Notes: generated from the letters alone by a model not told the origin. A stretch of 36,306 nt of DNA from Candidatus Poseidoniia archaeon (GCA_029936395.1 JAPYSW010000005.1:8944-45249), one strand, 5' to 3'. Positions 7,651-17,261 are shown, numbered from the stretch's first letter. Numbers and translations are program-made.

Positions 7651-8111
7651 AAGGAATTTTAGTTGCAGTTTCTCCCGAAGGTATAATTGGAAAAGATAAT
7701 ACTATTCCATGGCATTATTCTGCAGACTTAAAACGATTCAAACGTTTGACTATTGGAAATACAATTATTATGGGCCGGAAAACTTGGGAATCTCTACCAA
7801 TAAAACCACTTCCTGAACGTAGAAATATAGTGATAACTAGGAATGATATTGACAATATAGAATGTTTTAGAAGTATCGATGAAGCTCTCGAAACCTGTGA
7901 AGGTGATATTTGGTTCATTGGTGGTGCAGGAATATACAGTGAAGCTATGAATAAGGCCGATATAATTGATATGACTTTAGTACCTGATAATATTAGTGGA
8001 GAAGGGTGCATATATTTTCCTAAAATTGGAAATGATTGGAAAGAAAGTGAGGCTATGCCTCTAGAATATGATGGAAGATTAAAGCATAAAAAATACTCTC
8101 GTAGAGAGTAA
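7647..8111 (+). CDS. folA: Dihydrofolate reductase
   Basis: Reduces dihydrofolate to tetrahydrofolate with NADPH, restoring the cofactor consumed by thymidylate synthase encoded just upstream. The 154 aa show the DHFR pattern: ILVAVSPEGIIGKDNTIPW (substrate loop and Trp), a Ser-Ala-Asp-Leu-Lys-Arg-Phe helix, TIIMGRKTWESLP (NADPH site), RRNIVITRN and DIWFIGGAGIYSEAM. The length is that of bacterial chromosomal FolA. Its ATG overlaps the thyA stop (ATGA), so translation is probably coupled. No frameshift or missing motif is seen. Confidence 0.95.
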   Translation: MKGILVAVSPEGIIGKDNTIPWHYSADLKRFKRLTIGNTIIMGRKTWESLPIKPLPERRNIVITRNDIDNIECFRSIDEALETCEGDIWFIGGAGIYSEAMNKADIIDMTLVPDNISGEGCIYFPKIGNDWKESEAMPLEYDGRLKHKKYSRRE

Positions 8112-8118
8112 ACACACC

Positions 8119-8126
8119 TTTATAAT
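8119..8126 (+). promoter_or_regulatory. TATA box for the 2202-aa surface protein gene
   Basis: TTTATAAT just after the folA stop is centred about 33 bases before the ATG at 8156 and about 13 bases before an in-frame TTG at 8135. The spacing decides for the ATG, since transcription would start downstream of the TTG. Confidence 0.5.
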
Positions 8127-8155
8127 CGGTAAGGTTGACCGTATTAGGAACGACC

Positions 8156-11100
8156 ATGACGAGAAAACTAACTGCTTTTCTGTTAGCCATATTAATGTTA
8201 CCTTTTTCAGCAATGAATACGTTGGCTGATGAAGGAGACCCTGATTTATCGATAAACGAAATAACATTTAGCGACGATTCACCAACTGGTGGAGACACAA
8301 TAATTATTACTGCCGAAATTGCAAACGATGGAGGATCCAGTGGATTGGTTAGTGTAACAACTAACGCTAGTTTTTACTGGGATGGAAACTATATTGGAAA
8401 AGATAGTATAACGGTCCCAGGTAGTAATACTGCAGATGCTGAAATAGAATGGAGAGCTGTTGGAGGTCTACACACAATTACAGTAATTGTTGATGAAGAA
8501 GAACAAATAAGAGAATCAAATGAAGATAACAATGAAGACACTCAAGACATATCGGTAGAATACCCTCTAATTCTCTTTCTGGATGATGATAATAGTAGTA
8601 ATAATGGAGGAACAAGAACTGAAACGGATGGATATTATTCTGCAGCTCTAGACAATATGTCTACAGGAATAGGATATGACATTATCCGAGTAGATAGTGG
8701 ACAAAATGCCCCTGATTATGATACATTAAGTCAATATAGCTTAATTATTTGGGCTTGTGGAGCTGATTATCAAAGCGGTGATACTGATGTTACTTTTACT
8801 AATGAAGATAAGACAAATGTAGCTAACTTCTTAGAAGATGGAGGTGCATTATGGGCTATTGGCCATGATATTCTTTATGACTTTGATTCAGCAGATGGTG
8901 AAAGAGGCGAAGGTGATTTCGAATATGATTATCTTGGTGTTGCATATGCAGATCACGATAGAACTACGCCTGCTATTCTATATGGTGTAGATGATGACCC
9001 AGTCTCTGATGGAGTTGAATACAATGCTGATGCGATATCTAGTGATTTCGGTGATGATATAAATCCACGAGATGGTTTTGAAAAAGTACTTAGTTCTGGA
9101 GCTGCAGATGATTACAATATTTCAACCATAAGAACGGAAGAAGATTTCAAACTAATTTTTATGGCTGTCGATTTTAGTTCAATTACTGAAAGTTCAGATA
9201 GAGATGAATTAATGGAGAATATAGTAGAATATCTCGTGGAGCAATTGGAAAATGATGTTGCCTTAGGTAGATTCAATACGCCTCTAGACGGGCATACTAT
9301 TGAACCAGATGTAACTAATCTAATCAATGTAACTGTAAGAAATAGAGGAACTGAAGACCAAAGCAATATTGAAGTAGATCTTGAAATTAGATGTTTGAAT
9401 AGCACCTACCGATTTACAGATACTGATACTATTTCTCTTAATGCTGGAGAAAGTGCATTCGTTGAATTTGAATGGGATACTCCTGATGATGAAGATTATG
9501 AATATGAAATAAAAACAACAGCAACAATAGCTAATGATGAAAAAGAAGATAATAATGATAAACAAATTGCAGTTAATACATATGTAAACTATGATGTCGA
9601 ACTATCAGAAGGTCATGTTAATCCTATGATTGCTGAAAAGGATACTGAAAGAAATATGAGTGTTCTTGTAACAAATATTGGTGATGTCACGATGAATTCA
9701 GATGTTATTGGTAAAGTATACGATGGCGCTGGAGGAGTTGTATACAATGGTGGTTCTCAAAATACTGATGATTTAAGCCCTGGGGAATCAATAACTCTAG
9801 ATTGGCAATGGGAAACTGACGAGTATGGAACATTCTGGTTTGAAGCCGAATTAGATGATGATAGTGATGAAATTCCAGAAAATAACCTTGTTTCTGTATT
9901 GATGAGAAGTGTAGACATAGAATTCTCAGATGACATGGAAGATGGTACCAATGGATGGACTAATTACAAATCTTTGAGCAATCCATGGCATATTATTGAT
10001 ACTGATGAAGATGAAAACCGTGAAGCTTCAAGCCCAACCCACGCAATGTGGGTTGGAGATGAATCTAAAGGAGACGGTGAATATGATAATAATTGGGATT
10101 TTGCGCTATATACTGCTAATGAACACACACTAGGTACAAATCCAACTTTGGTAGTAGATATTTGGTATAATACTGAATTTAGCTGGGATGGTGGAAATGT
10201 ACAAATCTCTACAGATAATGGAGAAAATTGGGAAGTAATTACGCCAGATAGTGGATACCCTGATGATGCTGTTGTTGGTTTAGATAATGAACCTGGTTAC
10301 ACCGGAAATTCAGGAGATGGTGAAACTAGTAGTTGGGAAACTGCAAATTTTAATCTAGGTGATTATTCTGGTGAAGATGTTAAATTCAAATTCCGTTTTG
10401 GAACGGACTCCTCAGTTAATACATATGAAGGATGGTACATTGATAATTTTCAAATTAAAGAAGGTATAACTACTGATTATGAAGACGATTTTGAAGATGG
10501 TGATGGAGACTGGGGATCTGATGTCGTCGAAAGTGAATGGAATTATTATAATATTGAAGAAGAACATGGAAATACCTATTCTGGAGATTATTCATGGTAT
10601 TTAGGAAATCCAGATACGGGAACCTATAGTCCTTCTTTGAATGACTCACTTGAAACCCCGATGATTGATTTGGGAGATGGATCTGAGAAATATGTTTCTG
10701 CAATGGTTTGGTTTGGAATAGCAGGCCCTGCTGATTCTGCGATACTTGAAATTAATATATCTGGTGAATGGGAAACATTTGGCTCATTCCCTGGAGATAA
10801 TGGAGAGTATTCAGAAGAATATGAAGATGCTGATGATAACGGATGGTTATACATAGAATTCGATGTTAGTGAATATGAAGGAGATGCGTCCTTTAGAGTC
10901 CGCTTTGTATCAGACACATATACTCAATATGATGGTTTATATGTTGATGATTTTACTTTGTATAGTTTACCACCAATTCCTAATGATGTCGGAACAAAGG
11001 ATTTGGATGCACCAGATACTGCTAAACCGGGAAGAGCTGTAGCATTCAGTTCTAATATCTATAACTTTGGAACTGAGGACCAAAATTCTTTTGATGTAAG

Positions 11101-14100
11101 AGGAACGGTAACAAAAGATGATGGAACTGAAGTTTATAATCAAACCCAGACTATTGGTGAACTTGAATCTAAAGATAATATTACACTTGATTGGGTTTGG
11201 GAAGGCGGTACAAATGGAACTTATACAATAAGAGTTGAAACTTTACTAGATGGTGATGAACGTGTAGGAAATAATCCTAAAGAATCAGATATAGATATTG
11301 CTGAAAGTGGATATAATATTGCATTAACTGTCGAAGAACAAGCCAAAGATGTATTATCTGGCGAATCAGTTATTTTTAATTTTACTGCAACAAATACTGG
11401 AGAAAATAGTGGATATTATGATATAACTGTTGACTATATTAGTGAGCCTGATGAATGGAAAATAATTTCGCATACTACTACAATTTATCTTTCATCGGGT
11501 TCAAGCTATAATTTTACTGTAGCTGTTATTTCACCAACTCTTGCATCTACTGGAGATGAACATCAATTTTCTGTTACTATAACAAGTCGTGATGATCCTG
11601 AAACTGAAGATAGTCAAGATATCTCTGTAACTCCATTCTATTATGATCAAGCTGGAGGTGACAAAGTTCTACTAATTGATGCTAACTTTGGTAAAAATAA
11701 CGGATATAATAATTACTATGATATTGATAAAATTGATACGCGAATGAAGTTAGCTCTTCAACAATATTTCAATAATGGAGAAAGTAGAGGTTATGATGTT
11801 TACACTATTCCATATGATATTGAAGCTGGTTCATATGGTGAATTACATCCTTATCCTACAAATGAATTGATGTCTAATTATGACGTCGTTGTCTGGGTTC
11901 AAGGGGACTACCGTCAACTAAACTTAACCAACTGGAAAGCCTGCATTGGTGATTATCTGGATGGTGGAGGAAGCATGTGGATAATGGGACAACAATTTAT
12001 GACTGCCCTGAATAGTTCTACAGGTTCAAGAGAAGAAGGAAGTTTTGAATATGATTATCTCAAAGTCCGATATGTTAGTGATGGTTCTGGAGTGCCAAAT
12101 CCATTAATTGGAGTTAATGATGATGAAATTTTTGGTGAAGCTGAATATGATATGAATGATCGCAGTATAATTGGATATGACTATACAGACTGGATTAGAC
12201 CAACTGATGATGCTGTCGGTGCTTTCTATACTGGTAATAGCAATTGGTGGCATATTGTAGACACCGAACAAGATTCTAACAGGAAAGCATACAGTCCAAC
12301 ACATTCTATGTGGATTGGGGACGAAAGTAAAAATAATGGTGAATATGAAAGTGGTTGGGATTATTCAATATATACTTCATCCGAATATGAACTAAGTACT
12401 GGCGGGCAATTGAAATTCCAGCACTATTATAGTACTGAAAGTTCAACCTATCCTTATGATGGAGGAAACGTTCAAATCACAACTAATGATGGTGAAGATT
12501 GGGAAGTAATTTATCCAAGTGGTGGATATCCTGGAGATTCGGTTTCTGGATTAGATGGGGAATCTGGATATTACGGCGATTCCGGAGGTTGGGTTGAAGC
12601 TTCTTTTGACTTAACCAATTTTTCTGGTGAAGATGTAAGATTTAGGTTTAGATTTGGTTCTGACAGTGTAACTGACAATTATGAAGGATGGTATTTTGAT
12701 AATGTAGAGTTAACTGATTCGATACATGGAACTCTATTATCTGATGATTTTGAAAATGGAAATACAAATTGGGATGATGCACCACAAGTATTCAATGTAT
12801 CACTCCACTATCAAGGTGATTACAGAGTAATTGTTTCTCCGTTTACATTTGCTTTTGTAAATAATAGTGAAGATAGAGAGGACATGGTAGGCCGTGCTCT
12901 TGATTGGTTAAGGGCTGCAGCTGCTGCAGATGATGTCGGTGTTGATTCATTGGACATTGAAACACCAACTAATGAAAATTCAACTATTGCTTTCTCAAGC
13001 GTTATCAAAAATTATGGTTCTGAAGATCAGACTGCATTCGAAGTTGAAGCTCGAGTTGAGGATGCTGAAGGAAATGAACTATGGTCTCAAACAAAAATAG
13101 TTACAAATCTTGAATCTGGTGAAGAAGAAACTTTAGACTGGGAATGGGAAAGTGAAAATCCTAGAGAAGTTACTTTTGTTGTTGAAACCCTCAAAGACGA
13201 TGAGAGTCATCGAAATAATCTAATGAAAGAAGATATTGAAATTGCAATGATATGTATTCCTGAAATAACTACATTCAATGACCACAAAGAAGGCGAACCT
13301 AGTGATGACATTATGTTTGATTTGATAATTAGTAATCGGGCAAGTGGTGACGATATTTTCGATATCGAGATGACTGGAAGTGCTGCTAGTTGGGGACAAA
13401 TTGCAAATCAATTAGAACTTCATAGTAACGAAAGCCGAGATCTTGAATTAGCACTAAAGATAGATGAAGACACTGAATTGGGTGATTATGATTTGATTAT
13501 TGTTATAGTTGCAAGTGATGGAACAACTGAAGAACTTGAATTACTAATAACCGTGACTGATAATCCCGTTAATTATGAAGTAGAAATCACACTAGACCCT
13601 ACAAATATAGAAACGATTGCAGGAAGAGATGTGGAAGTTGAGATAACTATCTATAATCATGGAGATGAACAAGATACTTTTGATCTCGAATCAAGAGGTG
13701 AAGAAGCTTCATGGGTTGCCTTTGAAGAAAATGGGATACTTATTGGAGCTGGAGGTGAAGATACTGTAACTGCAGTGATTAGTGTACCTGCTGATGCAGA
13801 TGAGGGGAATGCTTATGTTGAAATTTGGGCGACATCAAGAAATGACCAAAGTGCAGAAGATGATAAAACAGTTAAAGTAATTGTAGAAGAATTAACCATT
13901 GGTGCAACTCTTATACGAGATAGTAGCGGTCTAATGAATATTGCACCTGGAACTTCAGGAGACTTTGAATTTACCATATTAAGCGATAGTAATGGTGCGC
14001 AATTGCTAACGATTTTAACAGAAGGAAATGCTGGAGAATGGGCCACATTGGCAATAACCGAAATTGATTTAGAAGCTGAGGGGGCAACTAGTTTTACAGT

Positions 14101-14764
14101 AACTGTAACAGTGCCTCAAGAAACTGCAGAAGCCACATACCGACTAGAAGTCATACTTATGTTTGGTGATGATGAATTGGCTAAATCAGTTTCAAATATT
14201 GTTGTTCAGGCTCCATTTAAAGAACAGAAAGAAATTGAACTATGTTTAACATCAACTAATACCTGCTTTATTTCAAGTAATGGAAGGTCTACATTTGATA
14301 TAACTCTTGATATGGATTCTGATTCAATAACTAGTGAACAATTTGACTTTACAATCGAAAATTTAGGCAATGTTGATATGATAATCGGATTTGAACTAAA
14401 TGGTCCGAATGACATGACTACAAGCAGTATGCTAACTTATACTGACGGTGACGGAAAAACTCTTTGGATGGTGTCAATTATGCCTGAGGATGTTTTAAAC
14501 ATTCAAGAGGAAAACATGGAATTCGGAACCTTATCTATTCTTGCTAATAAACCAGAGCCTGGTGCATACACTTTCACCTTAGTTTGGATGGAAGTCACAG
14601 AAACGGATAGCAATGAGATGGGAGAAATTTCTGTAAATGTGAACATAGAAGGTGATGTTACTCCAGAAAGCACTACCGAAGAAGATGACTCCCTACTTCC
14701 GGGACCCTCTTTCATCTCTATTATTGCAATGTTAGCAATAATGGTGTATCGAAGAAAAAAATAA
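8156..14764 (+). CDS. Giant secreted multidomain surface protein with C-terminal sorting tail
   Basis: 2202 aa. Signal peptide at residues 1-24. In order: CARDB-like adhesion domain (28-135); glutamine-amidotransferase-like Rossmann domain (136-365); two CARDB-like domains (366-587); two MAM/jelly-roll domains (588-772, 773-938), each with a DDxEDG opening; CARDB (941-1048); a NEW3-like beta domain (1052-1162); a second amidotransferase-like domain (1162-1588) split by an inserted jelly roll (1362-1541); CARDB (1592-1695); then four further beta domains. The amidotransferase-like domains lack an obvious catalytic Cys and may be structural. The end is LLPGPSF, a hydrophobic helix and YRRKK, a variant PGF-CTERM-like signal. 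It is very acidic with many Asn-X-Ser/Thr sites. It abuts the operon encoding the fused archaeosortase, tail to tail. Likely a cell-surface or adhesive protein; the partner is unknown. Confidence 0.88.
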   Translation: MTRKLTAFLLAILMLPFSAMNTLADEGDPDLSINEITFSDDSPTGGDTIIITAEIANDGGSSGLVSVTTNASFYWDGNYIGKDSITVPGSNTADAEIEWRAVGGLHTITVIVDEEEQIRESNEDNNEDTQDISVEYPLILFLDDDNSSNNGGTRTETDGYYSAALDNMSTGIGYDIIRVDSGQNAPDYDTLSQYSLIIWACGADYQSGDTDVTFTNEDKTNVANFLEDGGALWAIGHDILYDFDSADGERGEGDFEYDYLGVAYADHDRTTPAILYGVDDDPVSDGVEYNADAISSDFGDDINPRDGFEKVLSSGAADDYNISTIRTEEDFKLIFMAVDFSSITESSDRDELMENIVEYLVEQLENDVALGRFNTPLDGHTIEPDVTNLINVTVRNRGTEDQSNIEVDLEIRCLNSTYRFTDTDTISLNAGESAFVEFEWDTPDDEDYEYEIKTTATIANDEKEDNNDKQIAVNTYVNYDVELSEGHVNPMIAEKDTERNMSVLVTNIGDVTMNSDVIGKVYDGAGGVVYNGGSQNTDDLSPGESITLDWQWETDEYGTFWFEAELDDDSDEIPENNLVSVLMRSVDIEFSDDMEDGTNGWTNYKSLSNPWHIIDTDEDENREASSPTHAMWVGDESKGDGEYDNNWDFALYTANEHTLGTNPTLVVDIWYNTEFSWDGGNVQISTDNGENWEVITPDSGYPDDAVVGLDNEPGYTGNSGDGETSSWETANFNLGDYSGEDVKFKFRFGTDSSVNTYEGWYIDNFQIKEGITTDYEDDFEDGDGDWGSDVVESEWNYYNIEEEHGNTYSGDYSWYLGNPDTGTYSPSLNDSLETPMIDLGDGSEKYVSAMVWFGIAGPADSAILEINISGEWETFGSFPGDNGEYSEEYEDADDNGWLYIEFDVSEYEGDASFRVRFVSDTYTQYDGLYVDDFTLYSLPPIPNDVGTKDLDAPDTAKPGRAVAFSSNIYNFGTEDQNSFDVRGTVTKDDGTEVYNQTQTIGELESKDNITLDWVWEGGTNGTYTIRVETLLDGDERVGNNPKESDIDIAESGYNIALTVEEQAKDVLSGESVIFNFTATNTGENSGYYDITVDYISEPDEWKIISHTTTIYLSSGSSYNFTVAVISPTLASTGDEHQFSVTITSRDDPETEDSQDISVTPFYYDQAGGDKVLLIDANFGKNNGYNNYYDIDKIDTRMKLALQQYFNNGESRGYDVYTIPYDIEAGSYGELHPYPTNELMSNYDVVVWVQGDYRQLNLTNWKACIGDYLDGGGSMWIMGQQFMTALNSSTGSREEGSFEYDYLKVRYVSDGSGVPNPLIGVNDDEIFGEAEYDMNDRSIIGYDYTDWIRPTDDAVGAFYTGNSNWWHIVDTEQDSNRKAYSPTHSMWIGDESKNNGEYESGWDYSIYTSSEYELSTGGQLKFQHYYSTESSTYPYDGGNVQITTNDGEDWEVIYPSGGYPGDSVSGLDGESGYYGDSGGWVEASFDLTNFSGEDVRFRFRFGSDSVTDNYEGWYFDNVELTDSIHGTLLSDDFENGNTNWDDAPQVFNVSLHYQGDYRVIVSPFTFAFVNNSEDREDMVGRALDWLRAAAAADDVGVDSLDIETPTNENSTIAFSSVIKNYGSEDQTAFEVEARVEDAEGNELWSQTKIVTNLESGEEETLDWEWESENPREVTFVVETLKDDESHRNNLMKEDIEIAMICIPEITTFNDHKEGEPSDDIMFDLIISNRASGDDIFDIEMTGSAASWGQIANQLELHSNESRDLELALKIDEDTELGDYDLIIVIVASDGTTEELELLITVTDNPVNYEVEITLDPTNIETIAGRDVEVEITIYNHGDEQDTFDLESRGEEASWVAFEENGILIGAGGEDTVTAVISVPADADEGNAYVEIWATSRNDQSAEDDKTVKVIVEELTIGATLIRDSSGLMNIAPGTSGDFEFTILSDSNGAQLLTILTEGNAGEWATLAITEIDLEAEGATSFTVTVTVPQETAEATYRLEVILMFGDDELAKSVSNIVVQAPFKEQKEIELCLTSTNTCFISSNGRSTFDITLDMDSDSITSEQFDFTIENLGNVDMIIGFELNGPNDMTTSSMLTYTDGDGKTLWMVSIMPEDVLNIQEENMEFGTLSILANKPEPGAYTFTLVWMEVTETDSNEMGEISVNVNIEGDVTPESTTEEDDSLLPGPSFISIIAMLAIMVYRRKK
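9916..12780 (+). repeat. Jelly-roll (MAM-like) repeats inside the giant protein, three copies
   Basis: Three copies of a roughly 170-180 residue beta domain, at about 9916-10470, 10473-10970 and 12240-12780. The first and third are closest: WHIIDTDEDENRE against WHIVDTEQDSNRK, SPTHAMWVGDESK against SPTHSMWIGDESK, GGNVQISTDNGENWEVI against GGNVQITTNDGEDWEVI, and YEGWYIDNFQIK against YEGWYFDNVELT. The second copy is more diverged. The pattern is protein-level duplication, with no near-identical DNA repeat visible. Confidence 0.75.
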
Positions 14765-15559
14765 TTATTCGTCGAAGGTCCCTTTGGCAATTAAAGCAGG
14801 CATTAGTGCAAAGTAGGACATGTAAAGTGCAAAAGCTAGATACCATATGGATTCCCATAAATCATTCTCAAAAAAACGAAATACTATAGTAATTATTAAA
14901 ATTATAATGCCAAATAATATTGGATTTCTAAAGCCAGCTCTAGCTTTGGCATAAGGAATGGTAGTTACAGTTAACAATGAAACTAACCCTATCGATATTG
15001 GAACTAAAATATTATTAAAATCATTAATTAAAGAATATTTAATTGAAATTACTACTATAAACATAGACAAACCAGGAGAAGGTAAGCCATGGAAATATTT
15101 GTTATCGCTCTGATTCCCTTGTGTAAATCTTGCCAATCTAAAAATGCTAAGTAAGAGAACCATTAATGAAGCTGAAATAGCAACTATATTTTCTAGATTA
15201 TATCTAAAATTAAAATTAAGATCATCATCTATTATGTCTATAGCTGGCCCTCGGCCTATATCATAATATAATGAATAAATCAAAATAGATGGAGCTAAAC
15301 CAAAACAAATCGAATCAGATATTGAATCTAAATATTTACCATAATCATGCTTTGTTCCAAATTTGCGTGCTAAAGCCCCATCCATTCCATCAATTATAGC
15401 TGAAATTGGAAGTAGCATCAAGGCTACAATATAACTCGAAACAGTACCATCAATTATGTACATAATTGCTAGAAAACCTAAAGCAGCGCTTGTGAAAGTA
15501 GCTATATCTGCATAAGAAATTAAGGTAACTGGCTTGAAAATTTGTTTCAATGTGGTCAC
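14765..15559 (-). CDS. pssA: CDP-alcohol phosphatidyltransferase, PssA type (archaetidylserine synthase)
   Basis: Membrane enzyme that would transfer a CDP-activated archaeal lipid to serine, giving archaetidylserine. The family motif is complete: Asp57-x2-Asp60-Gly61-x2-Ala64-Arg65 followed by Gly74-x3-Asp78-x3-Asp82 (DGMDGALARKFG, GKYLDSISD). Several hydrophobic helices follow to residue 255; 264 aa is a normal length. The PssA rather than glycerol- or inositol-phosphate assignment rests on KYLDSISDSICFG and on context: the gene begins two bases after the archaeosortase-PssD fusion, whose decarboxylase half would use the product. GTG start. The stop abuts the convergent giant-protein gene with no gap. 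Family firm; serine specificity probable. Confidence 0.85.
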   Translation of the reverse strand: MTTLKQIFKPVTLISYADIATFTSAALGFLAIMYIIDGTVSSYIVALMLLPISAIIDGMDGALARKFGTKHDYGKYLDSISDSICFGLAPSILIYSLYYDIGRGPAIDIIDDDLNFNFRYNLENIVAISASLMVLLLSIFRLARFTQGNQSDNKYFHGLPSPGLSMFIVVISIKYSLINDFNNILVPISIGLVSLLTVTTIPYAKARAGFRNPILFGIIILIITIVFRFFENDLWESIWYLAFALYMSYFALMPALIAKGTFDE

Positions 15560-15561
15560 TG

Positions 15562-17223
15562 CTAATCACCCTTATCTATTGCGGAGGCTTGAATTTTTGA
15601 AAGCAACCTTTTAGGACCTTCCATTAATTTTTCAGCAACTGAAAGAGATGACATGGGAGTGAATTCAGCTATTGTTTGTCCTGCTAAGATACGATCACCC
15701 TCTTTAATTTTTATTCTAATTCCTGAGGATTCAAAGTCTAAATCTACCCGTGAACCAAAATGAATTAGTCCGATACGCCCCCCTTTTTTGATGAACTCAT
15801 TCGGTTCGATGTAACTAACAATACGCCTAACTAAGAAACCGGCAATTTGTGTAATTTTGAAAATTCCAAGGTCGGTATCTAATTTAGTAATTAATCTCTC
15901 ATTCCTGTTTGAATCTTTAGAAAATGCAGGTAAATTCCCACCAGGTTTATGCCTTTGTGAAATTATTTTACCATCAATAGGTGAACGATTAACGTGTACA
16001 TTTTGAAGACCCATGAAGACTGAAATATGAACCATCCCTCGTTTAGTCTCTACCTTCTGGACTAATCCATCTGCAGAACTAACGATGCCCTCTTGAATTT
16101 CTCGATAAGGATCCCTATAGAAGCAAAGAAGAAATATAGATAAAATAATCAAAACTAAAGAGATTGCATACATCTCTTCAAGAGGCCAGTCAACTACAAT
16201 CCCTTGTTCACTAATAGAATTTGAAGAAACTCCAAATGGGAATAAAATTAAACCAGACACTATTACATAAATTACCATATTTGGCATATCTTTTGCAAAT
16301 GGGATTTTGGGAGCTCCTTCGGGCATTTCACGTAAAGGAAGATCTATAACACCTAATATTGAATCCTGCATTTCAGGTAGAAAATGAAAAACAGCTATAG
16401 CTAGAACTACAAGAGCAAGCAAACTACCAATTTTTGCATAAACGGCATGAGCCCAGAAGAATGTATCAACTCCCCACACATGCTCATATGTTAACCAAAT
16501 AACTACAGCATTACGGACTAAATTCAAAATATAAATTGGAGGTACTGTTACCAAAAATGCATTAAAACGGCGATTAAGAGGTGCCTTTGTACAAATGACA
16601 CCGCCAACAAAGATTATCATACTTTGAAGTGCTGTACAAGCAAGAACTATGTTTACAGAAGGTGCAAGTGGATTTTTCCAACTACCACCTTCAATAGAGA
16701 CTCGAACTTCTTCATGTTCTGAACCTGAACGATAAATCTTAGATCCTTCGCCATAATCTATCAAACCAAGTGTATTATCAACACCGAAAATATCAAGAAT
16801 CCATATTGACTGTTCTGCTACTAAATGTATTAACCAACCTGCGAGTAAAGGCACTCTTTCTACAAAGAAATAGATACCACCTGCTACAACAGTCATAGCT
16901 GCTAACCATCGCAAAGGTTCGTAGGCTGATTTCCAGATAATACTCAAATATTCATGGTAAGCTAAATATCCGAAAAAAGGAACTGCAGCTGCACAAATTA
17001 AAGCATTAACTGGATCTTTTATGAGTATGTAATATTCTACTTGAATCCACCAAAAAAAACCTAAGGATAACCACCCTAAAATACTAAATTGATTTCCTAT
17101 TTTTGTAGGAAACCGTTTTCCAAAGAATATATGATCTCTTTCTGAAAGATAATAACCTATAGCCAATAAAAATAATGAACTAATGACAAAAACTTCTCCA
17201 AGTAATGAAAAATCGGTTGCCAT
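15562..17223 (-). CDS. Archaeosortase A-phosphatidylserine decarboxylase fusion (ArtA-PssD)
   Basis: 553-aa membrane protein with two enzymes in one chain. Residues 1-290 are an archaeosortase/exosortase domain of about eight helices with the transpeptidase triad Cys196 (ACTALQSM), Arg237 (NLVRNAV) and His259 (WAHAVYAKIGS). Two linker helices (about 312-335, 352-368) lead to a phosphatidylserine decarboxylase domain, 368-545: FYRDPYRE, SSADGLV, HISVFMGLQNVHVNRSP, and FGSR, where Ser491 would become the pyruvoyl group by self-cleavage. Known for haloarchaea: ArtA cleaves PGF-CTERM proteins and joins them to lipid, and PssA and PssD are needed. Inference: this fusion makes an ethanolamine-type archaeal lipid next to the transpeptidase. 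pssA follows after two bases. A possible own TATA box is at 17245-17253. Confidence 0.9.
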   Translation of the reverse strand: MATDFSLLGEVFVISSLFLLAIGYYLSERDHIFFGKRFPTKIGNQFSILGWLSLGFFWWIQVEYYILIKDPVNALICAAAVPFFGYLAYHEYLSIIWKSAYEPLRWLAAMTVVAGGIYFFVERVPLLAGWLIHLVAEQSIWILDIFGVDNTLGLIDYGEGSKIYRSGSEHEEVRVSIEGGSWKNPLAPSVNIVLACTALQSMIIFVGGVICTKAPLNRRFNAFLVTVPPIYILNLVRNAVVIWLTYEHVWGVDTFFWAHAVYAKIGSLLALVVLAIAVFHFLPEMQDSILGVIDLPLREMPEGAPKIPFAKDMPNMVIYVIVSGLILFPFGVSSNSISEQGIVVDWPLEEMYAISLVLIILSIFLLCFYRDPYREIQEGIVSSADGLVQKVETKRGMVHISVFMGLQNVHVNRSPIDGKIISQRHKPGGNLPAFSKDSNRNERLITKLDTDLGIFKITQIAGFLVRRIVSYIEPNEFIKKGGRIGLIHFGSRVDLDFESSGIRIKIKEGDRILAGQTIAEFTPMSSLSVAEKLMEGPKRLLSKIQASAIDKGD

Positions 17224-17244
17224 TACAGCTAGGACAAAGTTGTT

Positions 17245-17253
17245 CTAAAAAAG
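17245..17253 (-). promoter_or_regulatory. Possible internal TATA box before the ArtA-PssD gene
   Basis: CTTTTTTAG on the minus strand lies 22-30 bases before the ATG at 17223, in the only sizeable gap (38 bases) of the four-gene leftward cluster. It is a weak match and could be a coincidence of AT-rich sequence. Confidence 0.3.
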
Positions 17254-17261
17254 CCCTCTGT

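Noticed and set aside
8135-8155. Seven extra codons with a TTG start before the 2202-aa protein
   Set aside because: The TATA box at 8119-8126 would place transcription start after the TTG, and the signal peptide begins properly at the ATG at 8156.
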